From Cytophagaceae bacterium ABcell3 (lineage in GTDB: Bacteria; Bacteroidota; Bacteroidia; Cytophagales; Cytophagaceae): a stretch of DNA of 64,000 nt. Below the pieces are notes generated by a model. That model did not search any database. It worked only from the letters and a program-made list of their open reading frames with translations, and was not told where the DNA came from. This document shows, one piece after another, positions 44,526 to 54,540 of this stretch. The translations under genes and the position numbers were made by a program. Location of the stretch: positions 3,866,584 through 3,930,583 of the forward strand of contig CP133159.1 of NCBI GenBank assembly GCA_030913385.1, read 5' to 3'. How positions within the stretch are numbered: position 1 is the stretch's first letter; the number at the start of each line of letters is the position of its first letter.

Positions 44526-45464
44526 TTAATCAACCTTCTTCAAAAACCTGAACAATTCGCTATCAGTAGAGAGAATAAGAGTAGACTTCTCGTCCATAGA
44601 TTTTTCAAAGCTTTCCATTGACCTTAGAAAATTGTAAAGCTTCCTTGATTCGGCGTTTTTATTGTAAGCTGCTGCATAAATAGCAGTAGCTTCCGCATCG
44701 GCACGGCCTCTAATAGTTTCTGACTCTCTTACAGCTTCAGATTGTATCTGTGCCAGATCCTTTTCTTTGTTACCTTCAATTTTTCTTGCTTCACCTTGAC
44801 CTTCTGACCTAAATTGATCGGCTATACGGTTTCGCTCACTAATCATCCGGTCATATACCCTCTCGCGTACTTCATCCACATAGTTCATTCTTTTTATGCG
44901 GAAGTCCAGTATTCTAACGCCAAGATCTTCCGTTCTTTTATTCGCCTTTTTAAGAATCAGTGCTTCAATGGCATCCCTTCCGACACTTATTTCTTCAAGC
45001 ACTTCTATTTCTTCAAGGAACTCTTCTTCTACTTCCGGTTCTCTGTTTGTTGAACGTACAATATCAAGCAATAAATGGCTGGCTACTGCATTACGGGTTT
45101 CCCCATCAAGAATATCATCTAGTCTTGACTGACCTGAGTTTTCATCTCTGAGGCGGATAAAAAACTGAAGAGGGTTCACTATTTCCCATCTTGCATAAGT
45201 ATCCACAAAAATGTACTTCTTATCCTTTGTTGGAACCTGATTTGCATCACCGTCCCATTCAAGGTAGCGTTTATCAAAATACTGTACCTTCTGAACAAAC
45301 GGAGTCTTAAAATTCACCCCCGGGTGGACACGTGGTTCCCCGACAGGTTTTCCAAACTGGGTAACTATGGCTTGCTGGGTCTCATCTAGTATAAAAAAGC
45401 TGTTAAAACCAGCTACAACAGCCACAACAGTAAGTATTATCAGCGTTATAAATTTAACTTTCAT
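44526..45464 (-). CDS. hflC: HflC, SPFH/prohibitin-family membrane protease regulator
   Basis: 312 residues. An N-terminal membrane anchor (~5-24) is followed by the HflC opening ILDETQQAIVTQFGKPVGEP and the band-7 domain (PGVNFKTPFVQKVQYFDKRY, VDTYARWEIVNPLQFFIRL). A charged coiled coil follows (RVYDRMISERNRIADQFRSEGQGEA), then AEATAIYAAAYNKNAESRKLYNFLRSMES in outline, the usual HflC tail. HflK and HflC assemble into a large cage around the AAA protease FtsH in the inner membrane and limit its access to substrates. The stop of hflK is 2 bases upstream, so the two are translationally coupled. Confidence 0.94.
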   Translation of the reverse strand: MKVKFITLIILTVVAVVAGFNSFFILDETQQAIVTQFGKPVGEPRVHPGVNFKTPFVQKVQYFDKRYLEWDGDANQVPTKDKKYIFVDTYARWEIVNPLQFFIRLRDENSGQSRLDDILDGETRNAVASHLLLDIVRSTNREPEVEEEFLEEIEVLEEISVGRDAIEALILKKANKRTEDLGVRILDFRIKRMNYVDEVRERVYDRMISERNRIADQFRSEGQGEARKIEGNKEKDLAQIQSEAVRESETIRGRADAEATAIYAAAYNKNAESRKLYNFLRSMESFEKSMDEKSTLILSTDSELFRFLKKVD

Positions 45465-45466
45465 AT

Positions 45467-46432
45467 CTATTTTTGCTTTTTCTGGTCAAGGTTTAACATA
45501 GGCAGTAAGTTGTTACCTTTTTCATCCAGGACAATTTTGTTCCCCAAGACAGGTAAAACACGTTCCATGGTTTCAAGATAAATCCGCTTTTTCGTTACTT
45601 CCGGGGCTTTAATATATTCGCTATAGAATGAATTAAACTTATCAGCCTCACCTTTTGCGCGGTTAATACGGTTCAGCGCATAAGCTTCTGCAAGTTGTAT
45701 CGTTTCCATGGCCTCACCACGTGCACGTGGTATAACCTTATTATATTCTGATTCAGCCTTATTTATTAAAGTCTCCCTTTCTTGTTGCGCTTGATTTACA
45801 GCATTAAAAGAAGGCTTTACCGGACTAGGCGGGTTTACATCCTGCAACACTACCTGGTCTATGCGTATTCCATTTTCATACTCATTGCACATTTGCTGGA
45901 GCAAAACTTCAACATTGGAAGCCACCTCCTGCCTTTTAATGGTCAACACCTCATTTACAGTACGGTCACCCACAGTTTTTCGCATAGCAGCTTCGGCCAT
46001 ATCACGCAAAGTCTTCTCGGCATTCCTAACTTTAAAGAGATATTGATGCGAGTTGACAATACGATACTGGACCACCCATTCGACATCAGTAAGATTAAGA
46101 TCGCCTGTCAGCATCATTGATTCATCCGAAAGGTTTGCTTTGGAGTAAGAAGATTGAGTATTTGCAGAAGTAGTACGGAAGCCAAACTCTTGCTTAAGCT
46201 GTCGCTGCACAGGTATTTTATACATTTTTTCAATACCAAAAGGAATAATAAAATTTAACCCTGGCTGCACAGTCCGGTCATACCTGCCAAGATGCAGCAC
46301 CACACCTTCTTCTTCCGGTTCTACTGAATGGGCAGAAGTGAATCCTCCCACTAAAATAATAATAATAATAAGGGACTTTCCCCAATATTTTTTTATCAGG
46401 TATTTCAGATAAAGTATTTGCTCTTGATCCAT
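45467..46432 (-). CDS. hflK: HflK, SPFH/prohibitin-family membrane protease regulator
   Basis: 321 residues. The membrane segment (~16-33) contains a run of isoleucines encoded by an AAT/ATT microsatellite (about 46352-46370). The band-7 domain follows: GVVLHLGRYDRTVQPGLNF, MLTGDLNLTDVEWVVQYRI, then IDQVVLQDVNPPSPVKPSFN, which is highly characteristic of HflK. A coiled coil with ARGEAMETIQLAEAYALNRI follows. It partners HflC, encoded directly downstream. No clear promoter was found in the 498-base spacer upstream. Confidence 0.94.
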   Translation of the reverse strand: MDQEQILYLKYLIKKYWGKSLIIIIILVGGFTSAHSVEPEEEGVVLHLGRYDRTVQPGLNFIIPFGIEKMYKIPVQRQLKQEFGFRTTSANTQSSYSKANLSDESMMLTGDLNLTDVEWVVQYRIVNSHQYLFKVRNAEKTLRDMAEAAMRKTVGDRTVNEVLTIKRQEVASNVEVLLQQMCNEYENGIRIDQVVLQDVNPPSPVKPSFNAVNQAQQERETLINKAESEYNKVIPRARGEAMETIQLAEAYALNRINRAKGEADKFNSFYSEYIKAPEVTKKRIYLETMERVLPVLGNKIVLDEKGNNLLPMLNLDQKKQK

Positions 46433-46821
46433 TAATTTCGGAGTTTATTTATTTATAAAAAGGAATTTGTGACAAAAAAATGTAAAACCTCATGTTTAAA
46501 CAGCAAATACACACAAAAAAGTTGCCACAAATGAAGGTTTCAGAAAATTAGTGACGAAAATCTATGCAGCGGGATATTCAAGAAGGTAAAAAAAAACGCT
46601 CAATTCCAGTAGAGACCGCACTACCGGAACCACAGCACTACGATTTACTCCACTTCTAAACCTACCAGATGTGCTACTACTATAGGTTAAACCTGCAGAA
46701 AATTTCTCCTCCAAAAGCAACTCTTGGAATGACCGCTAAACCTTCATTTAAAATATTATAGAAACACTTTAAAAGAGCAGTATATTTACAGTAAATCTAA
46801 GACTCTAGAATCTACCACAAA
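46433..46821. other. Intergenic spacer between divergent hflK and the TPR gene
   Basis: No convincing gene is seen. On the minus strand about 46570-46722 is open for ~50 codons without a start, which may be chance or a decayed coding fragment. It is less AT-rich than the flanking ends. Confidence 0.4.
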
Positions 46822-48857
46822 ATGAAAAAAAAATAGTTATAGCCCTAAGAGTTCTCCTTATCCTCGCAATCCTTTACAACATAATAGCTAACATTGGGGA
46901 AGACCTTTTAATCTATCAGATACTTATTTTAATGTTAGGTTCTTTATTTTACTTTTTTGGTGGTTATTTTATTTTTAAACCGAAGGAAACAATAAAAGGC
47001 TGGAAATTACTTGCTGTTTTCAGTGGTTTTTCCATATCCATGCTTCTGATTTCACTGATTTTTAAAATTAACCCTTCATCTACCCTACCTTACCAGTTTT
47101 ATATAATAACAGCAATTCCATCAATAATCCTTGCTATAATTCTCACCTTCATGGTTTTGCTGACAAAAAACAAACACAGTCAGCAGTACTTTTTAAAGAT
47201 GCTACTAAAGAATGCGTTACTTTCACTAAGTATACTCTCGCTTAATTTTACACCGGAAAAGTCGGTAGCCAAAGTTCTTTATGGAGAACACACGCCTTTG
47301 TACAACTATAAAATGCAACACATTCTCCTGAGTGAAGCACAGAATCTTAGAAATGACCGAACTGCTGCACTAGAGATAATACATGAGGCTTTGGAGTATT
47401 CAAGAAAAAACCGTGACAGAAGTAGTACTGTATATCAAGATTGTATGAATGAATTAGGTTACTTGCTATACCTTGAAAATAAATATCAGGAATCAGAACA
47501 TGCTCTAAATGCAGTAATTGAGGCATATGAAAATACCGAGTCAGGAGACGATGACACCTACTATGATGCTATAAAGTACAAAGCTTACATAAATTCTAAT
47601 CAAGGCAAATATTCTGTTTCGGACTCCCTTTTATATGTTCTTCTAGAGCGAGATTATTCTAATGACAGTAAGCTAACGGCACACTATAGATGGTTAGGGT
47701 ACAATCAAAAAAGGCGAAGAAACTTACAAAAAGCAGACTCTCTATTTAAACTAGCTCTTTACCACTATGAATATGTTGAAGAAAACAAGAAAAGCAAATA
47801 TGAACTCTTGTGGATACAAAAAGGATTAGCTCAAAGCAAATTAGCAGCTGAAGACTTTTCCTCTGCAGATTCATTACTTCAGATTTGTAAATCTTATGCT
47901 AAAAGTGCATTTGGAGAAGAACATATAGAATACGCCAAAGTGGCAGATGTTTTAGTAAATCTGCATATCCAGCTAGGAAATTACTATGAAGCAGAAGATT
48001 ACTGCCTGCAAAGTTTGAGGATTAAAGAGTCATTAGAACATTCTGAAGAAAATATACTTGATTCAAAAATTGATTTGATTAACATATTTCTGGGACTGTC
48101 TAAATACAAAGAAGCTGAGGAATTAATTAGAGAAGGGTTAACTACTTTGTTACATTTAAAACTTGACAACAGCTCCCCTACAGCTACTATGCTTTACGAC
48201 ATGGTCAGTCAGTTTTATGAAGATAAAATGGATTATGAAGAAGCACTTATTTATGCTAGAAAATCCGTGGATGGAAGGACCGATTGGTATGGGAAATATC
48301 ATATCAAAACGGCCTCTTCACACCACCAACTAGCGTCTGTACTATACAAACTTTCTCAATACAAAGATTCAAAAGATATTTATAATCTGGCATTAGGGAT
48401 TAAAAAACGTTTCAGAGGACAAAGAAGCGGTACATACGCCTCTTCATTAAATGGATTAAGTTTAAACTTAATTGCTGAAAAGGATCTGTCAGGTGCAGAA
48501 GACTATCTGGAATTTTGTCTGGATGTTTATGAAGAATTAAAACAGCAAGAGCATGTTGATTACGCAACAGTACTAAGCAGTTACGCTTACCTTCAAAGTA
48601 AGTTCGGAAACGATAACAAAGCGGAGGAACTTTACAAAGAATCCTTAAAAATTTACAAGGGTAAATTTAAAGGAGCACATTTAAAACTTGGTCATACCTA
48701 CTATGCGCTGGCTACTTTGAAGAAAAGCAGCAATAACTTTTCTGATGCATTACAATATTATAAAAAGGCTCATGAACACTACTCCAACATTTTAGGTAGC
48801 TACCATCATTTCGCAAATCAAATACAAAAGGAAATTGAAGCACTGGGAACAGCTTAA
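46822..48857 (+). CDS. TPR-repeat membrane protein; N-terminus offset by a 9-A run
   Basis: The uninterrupted frame begins at the ATG at 46932 (641 residues): two or three membrane segments (about 1-15, 21-41 and 54-76), then tetratricopeptide repeats covering ~100-635 with the AxxYxxxL pattern (EEALIYARKSVDG, DALQYYKKAHEHY, KAEELYKESLKIY). Upstream, an ATG at 46822 is followed by nine As and then TAG. One extra A would join this ATG in frame to 36 further residues that include a typical membrane segment (IVIALRVLLILAILYNII) running straight into the known start. So the real protein may be 678 residues, made by slippage at the A-run, or the read may lack one A, or the gene is slightly decayed. 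TPR proteins of this type scaffold protein complexes; the partner is unknown. Confidence 0.75.
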
Positions 48858-48951
48858 TTCTAACTATGAAAACATTTTTTTAAAGTATTTACCAAAACTT
48901 AGCGATACGATAGGCACACTAAACAAAATTCTGGTTCTATATTTACAAAAT

Positions 48952-51024
48952 CTACCCCATCTGCTTCTTCAGAAACTGTGCATTGATGGCCACAATAATG
49001 GTACTAAGGCTCATCAATACAGCGCCAACAGCAGGGCTTAAAACGATGCCTTGGGTATATAAAACTCCTGCTGCCAGTGGTATGGCAAGTACGTTGTAGC
49101 CCGTTGCCCAAGCAAGGTTCTGGACCATCTTCTTGTGCGTGGCTTTTCCAAATAGAATCAAAGAAGCTATATCATGAGGGTTGGAATTAACCAGAACAAT
49201 ATCCGCCGTTTCAGCTGCCACATCTGTACCTGATCCTACCGCTATACCGACATCGGCCTGTGCGAGTGCAGGTGCATCATTTACCCCGTCTCCTGTCATG
49301 GCCACAAATTCACCCTTCCCCTGCAACTCCTTTACCTTCTCTTGTTTTTTATCCGGTAGTACATTGGCAAAGAATCCGTCCATCTGAAGCTCATCGCTTA
49401 CACTTTTGGCCACTCTTTCATTATCTCCGGTAAGAAGCAGATTTTTTATACCATTTTCTCTTAAAGTTTTTACAGCACCAAAGGATTCTTCCCTTATTTC
49501 ATCTGCAAAAGCAAGGTATCCTATGAGCTTTTCATTGTCCAAGACATACACTATAGTCGCTGCTCCTTCTCCCTCAACCGATGAAGGTATATCCATTTTT
49601 TGCTCTTTTAAATAATTAGGGCCAACTACTTTGATTTTTCTTCCCTGGACAAGTCCTTCAATACCGACGCCAGATATGGATTTAAAATTTTCAGACGAGG
49701 GAACAGAAAGCCCCATTTCCTTAGCTTTGCCCAATATCCCTTTCGCTATATAATGTTCGGAGTGCTGCTCCACCCCGGCGGCCAACTGCAAAATTTCATT
49801 GTCTTCTATTTCTTCTTGTAAAGAAACAATCTTTGAGAGTTCGTGCGACCCTTTGGTAAGTGTACCTGTTTTGTCAAAAACGATGGTAGTAATCTTCCGG
49901 GAATTTTCAAAGGCCGTACGGTTTCTAATCAACAACCCTTTAGAAGCGGACATAGTGGTAGATATCGCCACAACTAAAGGAACCGCCAAGCCAAGGGCAT
50001 GTGGGCACGATATCACCATAACGGTAACCATCCGCTCAAGTGCAAAAACAAATTCAAAGCCCAAGAGAAGCCAGACAGTCAAAGTCAGGAAACCTCCTAT
50101 AAGCGCCACAAAAGTCAATATTTTAGCAGCACGGTCTGCCAGGTGCTGGGTTTTCGATTTAATTTTCTGTGCATCTTCCACCAGCTTGATCACCTTATTC
50201 AGGTAGCTGTCCTTGCCCATACTTTCAATCTTGATTTTCAGGGAGCCATCACCATTGACAGAGCCACCAATGGCTTTATCATCTTTGCCCTTCCTCACGG
50301 GTTTGCTCTCGCCGGTCAACATGCTTTCATCCAGGTGGCTTTCCCCCTCCACGACGACACCATCCGCAGGGATTTTTTCACCGGGTTTTACCATAATCAG
50401 GTCACCCTTGTTCAGCTCATCCACCCGCACTTCCTGTGTTGTTCCATCTTTTATTAAATGCGCCGTAGAAGGCATCATTTTCACCAAAAGGTCAAGCGCC
50501 CTGGAAGCCCCGGATACGGATTTCATCTCCATCCAATGTCCAAACAACATAATCACAATCAAGGAAGCCATTTCCCAATAAAAATCCATTCCTTCCAAAC
50601 CAAGTGTAATAGCAAAACTATACGCCCAGGCAACGGTAATGGCTATTCCTATCAAGGTCATCATCCCAATGGCATTCTCCTTTACTTCGTCCCAAAGACC
50701 TGTCAGAAAAGGCCATCCTCCATAGAAAAACACAAAAGTACTTAAGGCCGCCAGCACAAACCTGTCTCCCGGAAAGGCAATTTCAAAGCCAAACCAATGC
50801 TGAATCATCTCTGATAAAGCAATAATAGGAATGGTAATAATTAGTGAAATCCAAAAGCGTCGTTTAAAATCTTCAATCATATGTTCATGGTGCCCTTCAT
50901 GACCACCATGACCACTGGTATGATGTTCTCCATGGTGACCATGCATGGTTTCTTCTTCCATCTGTTTTTGTGGTTCTGAGGCCTGATGTTCGTGATGGTG
51001 ATTTTTATTATGTCTATGATCCAT
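48952..51024 (-). CDS. copB: CopB-type copper/silver-translocating P-type ATPase
   Basis: 690 residues. The N-terminal ~50 residues are very rich in His (HHHEHQ, HGHHGEHH), a cytoplasmic metal-binding tail. The membrane metal site is SCPHALGL (CPH, ~340), the signature of the P1B-3/CopB group rather than CPC-type CopA. DKTGTLT (~384) holds the phosphorylated Asp, TGES the actuator loop and GDGVNDAPAL the hinge. The enzyme pumps copper or silver from cytoplasm to periplasm. It is the last gene of the minus-strand copper island. A broken Cys-rich gene sits in the 516-base gap before it, so it may have its own promoter. Confidence 0.93.
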   Translation of the reverse strand: MDHRHNKNHHHEHQASEPQKQMEEETMHGHHGEHHTSGHGGHEGHHEHMIEDFKRRFWISLIITIPIIALSEMIQHWFGFEIAFPGDRFVLAALSTFVFFYGGWPFLTGLWDEVKENAIGMMTLIGIAITVAWAYSFAITLGLEGMDFYWEMASLIVIMLFGHWMEMKSVSGASRALDLLVKMMPSTAHLIKDGTTQEVRVDELNKGDLIMVKPGEKIPADGVVVEGESHLDESMLTGESKPVRKGKDDKAIGGSVNGDGSLKIKIESMGKDSYLNKVIKLVEDAQKIKSKTQHLADRAAKILTFVALIGGFLTLTVWLLLGFEFVFALERMVTVMVISCPHALGLAVPLVVAISTTMSASKGLLIRNRTAFENSRKITTIVFDKTGTLTKGSHELSKIVSLQEEIEDNEILQLAAGVEQHSEHYIAKGILGKAKEMGLSVPSSENFKSISGVGIEGLVQGRKIKVVGPNYLKEQKMDIPSSVEGEGAATIVYVLDNEKLIGYLAFADEIREESFGAVKTLRENGIKNLLLTGDNERVAKSVSDELQMDGFFANVLPDKKQEKVKELQGKGEFVAMTGDGVNDAPALAQADVGIAVGSGTDVAAETADIVLVNSNPHDIASLILFGKATHKKMVQNLAWATGYNVLAIPLAAGVLYTQGIVLSPAVGAVLMSLSTIIVAINAQFLKKQMG

Positions 51025-51122
51025 TTTTTCTATTATTAAAAATTAGTACTACAATAAAAAATTTGTTATAGGCTTTCCTAATAGATTACTTTTTTAACCC
51101 AGATTATGCAACAGGGTTTGTC

Positions 51123-51172
51123 ATGAGTAGCAAAAGAACAAAAAATCATTGCATTTGTGTAGCAATGCATAG
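51123..51172 (+). repeat. 50-base sequence similar to one at 61339-61387
   Basis: ATGAG-x-AGCAAAA, then AATCA, TTTG-x-GT-x-GCAA and GCATAG occur in the same order here and at 61339-61387, with one single-base gap and about three-quarters identity by eye. Both lie in intergenic DNA of the copper island. Function unknown; possibly remnants of one insertion element or a shared promoter region. Confidence 0.4.
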
Positions 51173-51191
51173 TGGCGTTATAGTGAAGACA

Positions 51192-51444
51192 CTAATGCCA
51201 AGCGACTGATTTAAAATTATTTTCCCTAACAAATAATAAACAGTCATATCCACCTACTAATCCAACCGGAGGACACTTTACCGAGGCATAAGAACAAAAA
51301 ACACAACAACCGCCTTTCAATGGTTTAAGCTTTTTTTACAACTGACACACTGATAAAAAAACGACATGAACCTACAGGCATTTCCATTTCTTTATGAAAG
51401 CCGCATTCGGGACAAGTTATCTCCGATGTTTTTGCTATTCTCAT
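51192..51444 (-). pseudogene. Frameshifted gene for a small Cys-rich GDCCxFCSYG-type protein
   Basis: From the ATG at 51444 the minus strand reads MRIAKTSEITCPECGFHKEM and on to VGSCRFF, then loses frame at a T7 run (51355-51361). With one extra T it continues YQCVSCKKSLK, then needs one extra base in an A3 run (~51324) to read PLKGGCCVFCSYASVKCPP and end at a TAG (51192). Restored, it is an ~80-residue protein with CPxCG, YxCxxC and CCxFCSY...CPP motifs, matching a small zinc- or copper-binding family often found beside metal-efflux genes. Two single-base losses make it a likely pseudogene, unless both are sequencing errors in homopolymers. It lies between cusB and copB. Confidence 0.75.
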
Positions 51445-51540
51445 ACTAATATTTACCATCAATTAAGCCAGGAGTCTGTAGTCCCGTGGCCTGTGGTCTG
51501 TAATCAGCAATCAATAACTCTCGAATATCAAACCATCCCC

Positions 51541-53292
51541 CTAATGCACGTGTTGAGATGCAGGCGCTTGACCTTTATTTTCGCCTATAGACTTTACACT
51601 CTCCTTCACCTCACCACACATGAGCATAGACTCACCAAAGTATGGGTTTTTTATTTCCTTAAACTCACTGAGCCACGAAGCTCCCTGGTCTTCTATGGCC
51701 ATAGGGCACTGGGCAACATAAATGACCTGCTCATTGTATTTAAAAGCTTTTAGAACTTTAATCAAGGCATCGGAAAGGCCTGAGAAATGGACGCGCTGCT
51801 CATCAATATCTCCGCCTTGTGCAATTGCGTGCAGGGATTGTCTTATCTTTGAGCCTTCATTGTTCCAAAATTCTGCAGCACTGCCATCAAGCTCCTTAGC
51901 CGCAAACTTTTTTAATTCATCTTCAATTTCCCCTGCAAGACTGGCTGTTTTCTCAGCATCTGATTCCACAAAAGCATTTTTAAGGTTCATATACTTTTCG
52001 GTCAATGCATTCAAATGGTGCCTAAACTCTGGGGTGGCATCATCGGCATGATTGACCGGGCGGTTCATCATACTGAAACCTCCATTAAGTTGCGCAGCGG
52101 CATCTACAGCAAAAGCACCGTTAGTCACCACTTCCTCCCCTGCTTCCAGACCTTCTTTGACCAGATACATATCGCCCATACGGGAACCTAGGGTTATCTC
52201 CCTCACTTCAAACGCAGGTTCTGCTCCCGGCACCTTCACGTACACCACCGAACGCTTTCCTGTCCAAAGCAATGCGGTTCGGGGAATGGCCAACACCTCA
52301 TCAACAGGTTTTACAGAGGAACGTATACGGGCATTGACAAACATGTCCGGTTTCAGTTCCATATCTTTATTAACAAGCTCGGCACGTACAGAGGCCGCAC
52401 GTGTTTGAGGGTTTATAACCGGGTCTACATAAGTTATTTTGGCCTCAAAGGTTCTACCAGGCAAAGCAGCAAGCGTAAAGGAAACAGGGTTACCTGCTTT
52501 CACAAAAGGCAAATCCGTTTCATAAGCATCCAGCAACACCCACACCTTACTTAGGTCTGCAATATTGAAAAGCGTTGAGCCTACATTTACATAGTCTCCT
52601 TTGGCAATATTTCTACTGGTTACAATGCCACTTTTGTCAGCCAGCACATCAAAATTGTCTCTTACCCGGCCACTTTGCTCAATTTCGCTGATCTGCCGAT
52701 CACTCAACTTCCATAGGCGCAGTTTTTCACGTGCCGCCCTATAAAGCTCCGGATATAGGTCCTTTACTTTCACGGCTTCCAACAGCTCCTGTTGCGCACT
52801 TAGCAGTTCCGGCGAAAATATAGTGGCAAGCTTCTGCCCTTTCACCACTTGCTGGCCTGTAAAATTCACAGCAAGTTGCTCAATCCTCCCAGGATATTTT
52901 GCGGTAATACTTGCAAGTTGCCTTTCATCTGAGGCTATTTTTCCGGTTAAAAAAACTTCTCCTTCGGGTGAAACACCAGATACCGCAGAAGTTTGTACAC
53001 TGGCAAGCGCCACTGCCTCAGGAGACATTTCATAGACCATTGGGTCTGCATGGGACGACTTGGAGGAAGAGGCTGGAATTAAATCCATCCCGCAAATAGG
53101 ACACTGCCCCGGCTCCGGCTGACGGATCTGAGGGTGCATGGAGCAAGTCCATACTTCTGCACCGGCCGCTTCAGAATGCCCCGCATGATCGTCGGTGCTG
53201 GCTGGCTTTATCAACCAACCAATGAAAGCCCCCACTACTAAAGCCAGCAGTAAGGGAAACAGGCTCTTTTTGTTCTTTACTATATTTTTCAT
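51541..53292 (-). CDS. cusB: CusB-type periplasmic adaptor with heavy-metal-binding and DUF3347 domains
   Basis: 583 residues. One N-terminal membrane segment (~10-28) is followed by a heavy-metal-binding domain (WTCSMHPQIRQPEPGQCPIC, then GMDLIP), the membrane-fusion core (~100-400: SVQTSAVSGVSPEGEVFLTG, ITAKYPGRIEQLAV, LADKSGIVTSRNI) and a C-terminal DUF3347 domain (~430-570) with YVAQCPMAIEDQGASWLS and PYFGESMLMCGEV, Cys/Met residues suited to Cu(I) or Ag(I). It bridges CusA and CusC and hands over metal ions. It starts 12 bases after cusC. A separate DUF3347 gene at 58417 is its paralog. Confidence 0.93.
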   Translation of the reverse strand: MKNIVKNKKSLFPLLLALVVGAFIGWLIKPASTDDHAGHSEAAGAEVWTCSMHPQIRQPEPGQCPICGMDLIPASSSKSSHADPMVYEMSPEAVALASVQTSAVSGVSPEGEVFLTGKIASDERQLASITAKYPGRIEQLAVNFTGQQVVKGQKLATIFSPELLSAQQELLEAVKVKDLYPELYRAAREKLRLWKLSDRQISEIEQSGRVRDNFDVLADKSGIVTSRNIAKGDYVNVGSTLFNIADLSKVWVLLDAYETDLPFVKAGNPVSFTLAALPGRTFEAKITYVDPVINPQTRAASVRAELVNKDMELKPDMFVNARIRSSVKPVDEVLAIPRTALLWTGKRSVVYVKVPGAEPAFEVREITLGSRMGDMYLVKEGLEAGEEVVTNGAFAVDAAAQLNGGFSMMNRPVNHADDATPEFRHHLNALTEKYMNLKNAFVESDAEKTASLAGEIEDELKKFAAKELDGSAAEFWNNEGSKIRQSLHAIAQGGDIDEQRVHFSGLSDALIKVLKAFKYNEQVIYVAQCPMAIEDQGASWLSEFKEIKNPYFGESMLMCGEVKESVKSIGENKGQAPASQHVH

Positions 53293-53304
53293 GGTATATT
53301 TCTT

Positions 53305-54540
53305 TTAGTCCAGCCCTGTTGCTGCCAGCATTTCCAACATGGCCACCGTGGCATGCTGGTCTACCAGAGCGTTAACGAGCTTTAACTGATAATCTATTAA
53401 TTGTTGCTGCATTCTCAGCACTTCTTCAAAATCTTGTCCGTCCGAGGCATAAGAAGTAAGAAGGATATCCAGGGTTTGTCGTGCCAAAGCCTCTTGTTCC
53501 TGATAAAGCCTGATCTTACGTTCAGAATTTTCGAGATCACGAACACTCCGAGACCACTCCGTCATCAGCTCATTCTGCATATCCTCTTTTCTAAGTTCCA
53601 CCGCTTTTTGACCAAAATCTGCCTCATTGGCCATGGCCCTATACTTTCTGCGATAAACCGGCAAGGACATTTTGACCATAGGCATAACCATATTATGGCC
53701 TCCAACGGCAGCTCCATTTTCAGTAAGGGGACTAAAAACCATATAATTCAAGCCTACACCAAACATCGGTCTCCCTTCCAGCCTGGCCATCCGCTTGCGG
53801 TCTTCCAGAGCATCTTTTTCCGCATCCAGCATTCTGAGCATAGGGTTATGCTGCATCATACTGTCCGCCCAGGTACGCCACCCCACTGGCAAATCGGCCA
53901 CTGACAAGGTATCGGTAATTGATACAGGTTCTTCTAAATCCCTATGAAGATATCGGTTGAACTCCGTACGCAGCGGAACTTTGTTGTCATCCAGTAATTC
54001 TAATTGGGCTTCCAGCTCTTTTATCTGCATCTTCACCCTCAGCACATCCGCCATTCCAGAAGCTCCAGCCCTGTATCGGTTCATGGCCAAGCGCTCAAAA
54101 GACTTCAGTATTTCGAGGTTTTCATTGGTAAACCTTATTTCTTCTTCCAACTGATATAGCTCATACCAAGTATTTTTCACCTGATAGTGAAGCTCATTCT
54201 TAGCATTCTGGAACACCTCGAAACGAGCCAAGGCCATTTTAGAAGCCTCGTCCCGACGGGTGCGGAGTGTACCAAACCAGGGAAACATCTGCATTAGTTG
54301 CAAATCTGCTCGCTGGTTGCCCATGGGGAACTGCATAGGACGTATAAAAAAGCCAAAGCCAAGTTCAGGATCAGGAAGCGCTCCAACCTGCGGCACCTGC
54401 TCCATAGCGGCCATATAGTCATTATAAGCAGCTTTCAGTCCCGGATTATTTTCGGAGGCCACAATCAGGTACTCCTCCAGTGTCTGCCCACTGGAAACTA
54501 CCGGAAAACATAGTAATAGTATAAAAAATAACCTTCTCAT
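53305..54540 (-). CDS. cusC: TolC-family outer membrane channel (CusC-like)
   Basis: 411 residues with a signal peptide (LLCFPVVSSGQ). The two-fold repeated outer-membrane-factor layout is visible: NPGLKAAYNDYMAAMEQVPQ (~37-56) and, in the second half, NPMLRMLDAEKDALEDRKRM, each followed by long amphipathic helices (ELYQLEEEIRFTNENLEIL) and LPDPELGFGF-type strands. It forms the exit duct of the CusCBA efflux system. Its ATG overlaps the stop of cusA by 4 bases, so translation is coupled, and cusB follows 12 bases later. Confidence 0.92.
   Translation of the reverse strand: MRRLFFILLLCFPVVSSGQTLEEYLIVASENNPGLKAAYNDYMAAMEQVPQVGALPDPELGFGFFIRPMQFPMGNQRADLQLMQMFPWFGTLRTRRDEASKMALARFEVFQNAKNELHYQVKNTWYELYQLEEEIRFTNENLEILKSFERLAMNRYRAGASGMADVLRVKMQIKELEAQLELLDDNKVPLRTEFNRYLHRDLEEPVSITDTLSVADLPVGWRTWADSMMQHNPMLRMLDAEKDALEDRKRMARLEGRPMFGVGLNYMVFSPLTENGAAVGGHNMVMPMVKMSLPVYRRKYRAMANEADFGQKAVELRKEDMQNELMTEWSRSVRDLENSERKIRLYQEQEALARQTLDILLTSYASDGQDFEEVLRMQQQLIDYQLKLVNALVDQHATVAMLEMLAATGLD

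Noticed and set aside
46570-46722. About 50 open codons on the minus strand upstream of hflK
   Set aside because: No start codon and no recognisable motif; a decayed gene is possible but cannot be supported.
49181-50745. Multiple plus-strand frames opposite copB
   Set aside because: Antisense shadows of a well-defined P-type ATPase gene.
51465-51515. Short imperfect repeats (GTCTGTAGTC, GTGGTCTGTAATC) before the end of cusB
   Set aside because: Too short and irregular for a CRISPR or functional repeat; left as low-complexity spacer.
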